From: Acinetobacter sp. GSS19
Lineage (GTDB): Bacteria; Pseudomonadota; Gammaproteobacteria; Pseudomonadales; Moraxellaceae
NCBI RefSeq assembly: GCF_028621895.1
Contig: NZ_CP117520.1
Span: 1,922,001 to 1,986,000 of the forward strand
Length of the DNA: 64,000 nt
Reading direction: 5' to 3'
Shown: positions 59,846-64,000 of the stretch, in pieces
Layout of the letters: every line of letters begins with the position of its first letter
Position numbering within the stretch: position 1 is the first letter of the stretch
Notes under the pieces: model-generated
What the model saw: only the letters and a program-made list of their open reading frames with translations
Told to the model about the DNA's origin: nothing
Databases searched by the model: none
Made by a program: the position numbers and the translations under genes

Positions 59846-61297
59846 TTAGTGCCCAGTTCCATTAATGGCTTTGGTCATATCTTCCACCACTTTTTTGGCA
59901 TCACCAAAAACCATCATGGTTTTATCATGGTAGAACAAATCATTGTCCAGACCCGCATAACCGGTTGCCATCGAACGCTTGATCACCATAATCGTGCGTG
60001 CTTTATGTGCTTCCAGAATCGGCATGCCATAAATTGGTGAACTTGGATCATCTTTGGCAGCCGGATTCACCACATCATTCGCCCCAATCACCAAGACAAC
60101 ATCGGTTGCCGGGAAGTCTGAGTTGATCTCATCCATCTCCAGAATGTCTTCATACGGTACATCCGCTTCTGCCAACAGCACGTTCATATGACCTGGCATA
60201 CGACCAGCCACCGGGTGGATAGCAAAGCGTACAGTCACACCCTGCTCTTTTAGCAAGTTGGCCAACTCTTTCACGGCATTTTGTGCACGACCTTGTGCCA
60301 TACCATAACCTGGCACAATAACGACACTGTCCGCATTCGACATCAGAAAACCTGCATCATCTGCTGAACCGGAACGATAGTTACGTTGTACCTGCGCACC
60401 TGCTGCAGCCACAGGTGCAGCAGCACCCATGGTGCCACCAAACAATACGTTGATAATGGAACGGTTCATCGCCTTACACATAATGTAAGACAAAATCGCA
60501 CCCGAGGAACCGACCAAGGAACCTGCAACGATCAGCATGTTGTTTTCTAGAGTGAAACCGATTCCTGCGGCAGCCCAACCCGAAAATGAGTTCAGTAAAG
60601 ACACCACCACCGGCATATCACCACCACCCACCGGTGCAATCCAAACCCAACCAAAAGCTAATGCCAGTGCGGTCATGGCCCAGAATGCAGTCATATTGCC
60701 TGTAGTAAAGAAGTAGAAACCACACGCCAGCATGGCAATAAAAATCGTTGCCTGCACAGGTTTAACCCAGGCACCCGCAATGGTTTTTGCCCATTTTTTA
60801 GCCGCCAGTTTACCGTAGGCAAACACAGAAGCCGTAAAGGTAATCGCACCAACAAAACAGCCCACAAAGAGTTCAAACAAATGCACTTTGCTCATATGTG
60901 CAGCTTCAACCCCTGCAGCAGTCAATGCTTGTGGATTCTGTGCAAATAGAGTCGTGAGCTGATTGTTATGCAGGATTGCGGCAATCGCAATCAAGACGGC
61001 TGCCAAACCGACCAGAGAGTGCATCAGTGCCACAGTTTCCGGCATTTGTGTCATCGGGACGGTACGTGCACGTGTAACCCCCACCACAGCACCGAGCACC
61101 ATTGCACCAACAATCATCCAGATCACCGGATGATTCGCGACAAAAAAGGTCGTCAGGACAGCAATCGCCATCGCGATCATGCCATAACGGTTACCCGCAA
61201 TCGCGGTTTTAGGCCCCGACAGTCCACGTAGCGTCAAAATAAACAGGACTGCACCAATCAGGTAGAACCAATCCGCGTTCGCTCGAATAAATTCCAT
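59846..61297 (-). CDS. pntB: NAD(P) transhydrogenase, beta subunit
   Basis: A 483-residue PntB. The N-terminal two thirds (about 1-265) carry roughly nine membrane helices of domain II; the C-terminal domain III binds NADP(H), with VIVPGYGMAQGRAQNAV (about 328-344) as its dinucleotide loop. Domain III protrudes into the cytoplasm and exchanges hydride with domain I of PntAa, driven by the proton gradient, to make NADPH. It lies 12 bases after pntAb and is the last gene of the set. Confidence 0.96.
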   Translation of the reverse strand: MEFIRANADWFYLIGAVLFILTLRGLSGPKTAIAGNRYGMIAMAIAVLTTFFVANHPVIWMIVGAMVLGAVVGVTRARTVPMTQMPETVALMHSLVGLAAVLIAIAAILHNNQLTTLFAQNPQALTAAGVEAAHMSKVHLFELFVGCFVGAITFTASVFAYGKLAAKKWAKTIAGAWVKPVQATIFIAMLACGFYFFTTGNMTAFWAMTALALAFGWVWIAPVGGGDMPVVVSLLNSFSGWAAAGIGFTLENNMLIVAGSLVGSSGAILSYIMCKAMNRSIINVLFGGTMGAAAPVAAAGAQVQRNYRSGSADDAGFLMSNADSVVIVPGYGMAQGRAQNAVKELANLLKEQGVTVRFAIHPVAGRMPGHMNVLLAEADVPYEDILEMDEINSDFPATDVVLVIGANDVVNPAAKDDPSSPIYGMPILEAHKARTIMVIKRSMATGYAGLDNDLFYHDKTMMVFGDAKKVVEDMTKAINGTGH

Positions 61298-61309
61298 TGT
61301 GTCGTCCTC

Positions 61310-61624
61310 TTATTTCTTCTGCTTTGGCTTGAACATTTCAAGCATGCGGGCAGTCACTGCGAAACCACCAAAAATATTAATGCTCGCCAGGAACACCGCA
61401 ATCGCGCCTAAAACGCTGACAACATTGACACTCTGAAACTGCACATTGGCATCCATACCCAATACAGGCAGACCGACGGTCTGGATCATGGCTCCTACAA
61501 TGATGATCGAGGAAAGTGCATTAGTGACAGCCATCAACGGCGTATGTAACGCAGGCGTCACTCCCCAAACCACGTAATACCCGACAAAAATGGCCAGGAC
61601 AAAAATCGTAATCGTTTCAACCAT
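61310..61624 (-). CDS. pntAb: NAD(P) transhydrogenase, alpha subunit part 2
   Basis: A 104-residue membrane protein with about three to four helices, corresponding to the C-terminal membrane part of the E. coli alpha subunit. Here, as in Rhodospirillum-type enzymes, it is a separate gene: the three-gene pntAa-pntAb-pntB form is a normal variant, not a frameshift. It lies 11 bases after pntAa and 12 before pntB. Confidence 0.94.
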   Translation of the reverse strand: MVETITIFVLAIFVGYYVVWGVTPALHTPLMAVTNALSSIIIVGAMIQTVGLPVLGMDANVQFQSVNVVSVLGAIAVFLASINIFGGFAVTARMLEMFKPKQKK

Positions 61625-61635
61625 GGTTGTTCTCC

Positions 61636-62763
61636 TTAACCACGCTTCAACAGCACTTGACCCGCATGGGTCACTAATAGGGCTTTCTGAATTTCATCAT
61701 CCTGATTCAGGACAAAGTTTTTCTCCTGATCAAACAGGGTATCGACAAAATTCAGTACATTACGCGCATACAACGCAGATGCCTCTGTCGCGACAGTTGC
61801 CGGAATATTCGGAACCCCTAAAATCTTGACACCATTCGCAGTCACCACGGTTTCGCCCACTTGAGATCCTTCCACGTTACCGCCCGTTTCCACTGCCATA
61901 TCCAGAATGACCGAACCCGGTTTCATCTTGGCCACGGTTTCTGCCTTGATCAGGCGGGGTGCATTACGTCCTGGCAATAGTGCCGTGGTAATCACGATGT
62001 CTGCATTGGCAACAGCCTTATCCACAATCGCGGCTTGATCCTGAATGTATTGCTCACCCGGCGTCCAGCCATAACCATTCTTGGCCGCATCCGCAGCACG
62101 CTGCTGTTCTTCAGCAGACATGGGCACATCGAGCCATTTCCCTCCGAGGGATTCCACCTGGTCTTTAGCCGTTGGACGCAAATCGGTCGCTTCAACCACC
62201 GCCCCCAAACGTTTCGCCGTTGCGATCGCCTGCAGACCTGCCACGCCAACCCCCATCACCACCACACGGGCCGGTTTTACCGTACCCGCAGCAGTCATCA
62301 GCATCGGAAACATGCGCTGGTATTCATTGGCTGCCAGTAACACGGCTTTATAACCCGCCAGGTTCGCCTGAGAAGACAACACATCCATGTTTTGTGCACG
62401 TGACAAGGTTCGAGGCAACAGCTCTAATGCAAACGCAGACACCTGCTGTGCCGCAAATTGCTCAAGCTCAGGGTTGCGATAGGGATCAAACATCGCAACC
62501 ACCGCAGTTTGCGCTGCCAGTTTCGCAATCTCGTCCCCCTGTGGAGCACGAACTTTCAAAATCAGCTGGCTACCGGTATAGGCATCCTCGGTGATTTTGG
62601 CACCCATCTGCTCATAGGCACTGTCCAGGTAAGCGGCTTTGACTCCAGCGCCGCGTTCAATCAAGACACTATGACCGGCGCTAATTAACTTCTTGACTGT
62701 CTCTGGTGTTGCAGCAACGCGGTGTTCACCAGCGACAGTTTCAACAGGTATTCCAATCTGCAT
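61636..62763 (-). CDS. pntAa: NAD(P) transhydrogenase, alpha subunit part 1 (NAD-binding)
   Basis: A 375-residue soluble domain I that binds NAD(H). It resembles alanine dehydrogenase at the N terminus ([21 protein letters not shown]) and has the dinucleotide motif [18 protein letters not shown] near 173-190, followed by the mobile-loop region. The ATG at 62763 is chosen because GAGGA sits six bases upstream; the ATG at 62769 would overlap that site. It heads pntAa-pntAb-pntB, divergent from the DMT transporter gene. Confidence 0.95.
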   Translation of the reverse strand: MQIGIPVETVAGEHRVAATPETVKKLISAGHSVLIERGAGVKAAYLDSAYEQMGAKITEDAYTGSQLILKVRAPQGDEIAKLAAQTAVVAMFDPYRNPELEQFAAQQVSAFALELLPRTLSRAQNMDVLSSQANLAGYKAVLLAANEYQRMFPMLMTAAGTVKPARVVVMGVGVAGLQAIATAKRLGAVVEATDLRPTAKDQVESLGGKWLDVPMSAEEQQRAADAAKNGYGWTPGEQYIQDQAAIVDKAVANADIVITTALLPGRNAPRLIKAETVAKMKPGSVILDMAVETGGNVEGSQVGETVVTANGVKILGVPNIPATVATEASALYARNVLNFVDTLFDQEKNFVLNQDDEIQKALLVTHAGQVLLKRG

Positions 62764-62999
62764 GAGCATTCCTCAAGCTTGTGTTTTCTCAAGTAAACAT
62801 CGCGCTAAGCAATGTTTCCCCCAGGATTATTCTTATTGACTCACTTGGATTCTAATTAAAGTTTTTGAAAATGCTACCCAGTATTTATTTAATAAATGAT
62901 GACATTTTCAAACAATGATTCTTAAAAATTATGATGCGATATATAATTTTTTAGTTAAGCTTTTTATTTTTAAGCAAACACCACCCTAATTTTCTGTGC

Positions 63000-63926
63000 A
63001 TGAAACCAGCTCTCTCTAGCACGCAACTCGGCTCGTTGTTTGCCTTATCCGCTGCCTTTTTGTTTAGCAGCAAAGCCATCCTCATCAAACAAACCTATGC
63101 CCTATCTCCTCTGGTCGATGCCACAGTTCTGATGGCACTTCGTATGGCCAGTGCTTTACCTTTTTTCCTGCTTATCTGCTGGTTCTGCCGTCACCGCAAC
63201 CGGGGCATTCAGGCTAAAGAATGGGGGTTATTAGTGTTGTCTGGCCTTCTGGGCTATTACTTTGCCAGCTGGCTGGATTTCTTGGGTTTGATGTTTATTA
63301 GTGCGTCGTTAGAACGGATTATTCTGTTTTTGTACCCGACCCTGACCGTTCTGGGTTCGAGTGTTATTTATAAACAAAAATTAAATGTAAAAACTTTGTT
63401 TGCCATTTTGTTGAGTTATGGTGGAACGCTACTCGTGCTGTTGCAGGAACACAATAACGCACCAATTCAGGGCAATTTCTGGTTGGGTGCCAGTTTGGTG
63501 TTTGCCAGTGCGGTGGCATTTGCGGTGTATTTACTGCTGACACCACGGCTCATCCAGGAATTTGGCTCCTGGAATTTTACCGGTTTAGCCCTGAGTGTGG
63601 CTTGTATCGGCACGCTGCTGCATTATGTCGTGGTAACTCCCGACCCACTGCATCTATTGCTCAAGTTACCGGCAAGCGTGATCTGGTATGGCGTTGGATT
63701 AGGCTTTATGGTCACCGTTTTACCCACTGTGCTACTTATGCAAGGCATTGAACGGTTGGGGGCGGCTCAATCTGCCATGATTGCATCCATCGGTCCGATC
63801 CTGACCATTTTACTGGCGGTGGCATTTTTAAATGAGCATCTGAATGGCTGGCAATGGCTGGGCTGTATTTTGAATATTGTCGGGGTGATGATGGTAACCC
63901 TGAATAAAAACAAACTGAAACATTAA
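63000..63926 (+). CDS. DMT-family transporter (EamA domains)
   Basis: A 308-residue inner-membrane protein with ten hydrophobic helices in two EamA repeats (about 10-145 and 165-302), typical of the drug/metabolite transporter superfamily. The substrate cannot be inferred; relatives export amino acids, purines or threonine-like compounds. The final helix is followed by a short basic tail (NKNKLKH), placing the C terminus in the cytoplasm. It is divergent from pntAa across a 236-base AT-rich gap. The last 74 bases of the window after its stop contain no recognisable gene. Confidence 0.9.
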   Translation: MKPALSSTQLGSLFALSAAFLFSSKAILIKQTYALSPLVDATVLMALRMASALPFFLLICWFCRHRNRGIQAKEWGLLVLSGLLGYYFASWLDFLGLMFISASLERIILFLYPTLTVLGSSVIYKQKLNVKTLFAILLSYGGTLLVLLQEHNNAPIQGNFWLGASLVFASAVAFAVYLLLTPRLIQEFGSWNFTGLALSVACIGTLLHYVVVTPDPLHLLLKLPASVIWYGVGLGFMVTVLPTVLLMQGIERLGAAQSAMIASIGPILTILLAVAFLNEHLNGWQWLGCILNIVGVMMVTLNKNKLKH

Positions 63927-64000
63927 GCACCCGGTAAACTCTGATCCAAGCCGTTATATTTGCTCAGGTTATATAAACTCAGTATATATTCCACCAATCC

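Noticed and set aside
61310..62763. Split pntA as a frameshift
   Set aside because: The two parts match domain I and the membrane part of PntA cleanly, each with its own start; the three-gene form is a known variant.

Overview
The window looks like chromosomal core DNA of an Acinetobacter species (Gammaproteobacteria, Moraxellaceae). This is inferred from gene content and protein sequence, not from a database search. The clues are a SpoIIE-type phosphatase next to a STAS protein resembling GigA/GigB, a short 273-residue AccA, a PntA split into two genes, a ComEA-like protein beside mazG, and the gacS / cysM-exonuclease-rlmD-relA arrangement. Coding density is high and base composition moderate. 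I see no insertion sequence, prophage, integrase, CRISPR array or defence island.

Layout. 1-5129: an rRNA operon on the minus strand (16S, tRNA-Ile, tRNA-Ala, 23S cut by the window edge), with tandem promoters and an RNase III-type stem around 16S. 5294-11232, plus strand: mlaA, the gigA-gigB-like stress pair, a nitrilase-family amidase, a small exported protein, a decayed stretch, and a DUF432-like protein next to an MscS channel. 11222-14082, minus: a large DUF2339 membrane protein whose 5' end carries an apparent one-base frameshift. 14235-16997: polA. 17053-22176, minus: ppx-accA-tilS-proC-yggT. 22451-25004, plus: trxA, rho and a small repetitive Ala/Ser/Glu lipoprotein. 25177-37122: the translation genes thrS-infC, rpmI-rplT and pheS-pheT-ihfA, all on the minus strand but separated by unrelated genes (a tail-anchored unknown, an MFS transporter, a tandem TonB-C protein, a glutathione transferase and a small heat-shock protein). 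37524-39182: an acyl-CoA synthetase. 39337-44704, minus: pcnB-folK-panB-panC-rapZ-npr-darP. 44803-51610, minus: cysM-exonuclease-rlmD-relA, a terminator, then mazG-comEA. 51765-57657, plus: gacS, a crotonase / beta-hydroxyacid dehydrogenase / hydroxypyruvate isomerase-like trio, and rsfS. 57725-62763, minus: amt with an unknown partner gene behind a sigma-54-type promoter, and the transhydrogenase genes pntAa-pntAb-pntB. 63000-63926: a DMT-family transporter.

Functional themes. The window is mostly housekeeping: ribosome and tRNA synthesis, replication and repair, envelope lipid asymmetry, pantothenate and folate, proline and cysteine synthesis. Several global regulators are also present: the RelA stringent response, the GacS phosphorelay, the GigA/GigB-like partner switch, NPr and RapZ. 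I found no clear new multi-gene system. The best leads are the amt-linked unknown gene with its sigma-54 promoter, the Lpp-like repetitive lipoprotein ending in lysine, the DUF2339 frameshift, the DUF432-MscS pair, the carboligase-free hydroxyacid trio, and the non-ATG start of infC.
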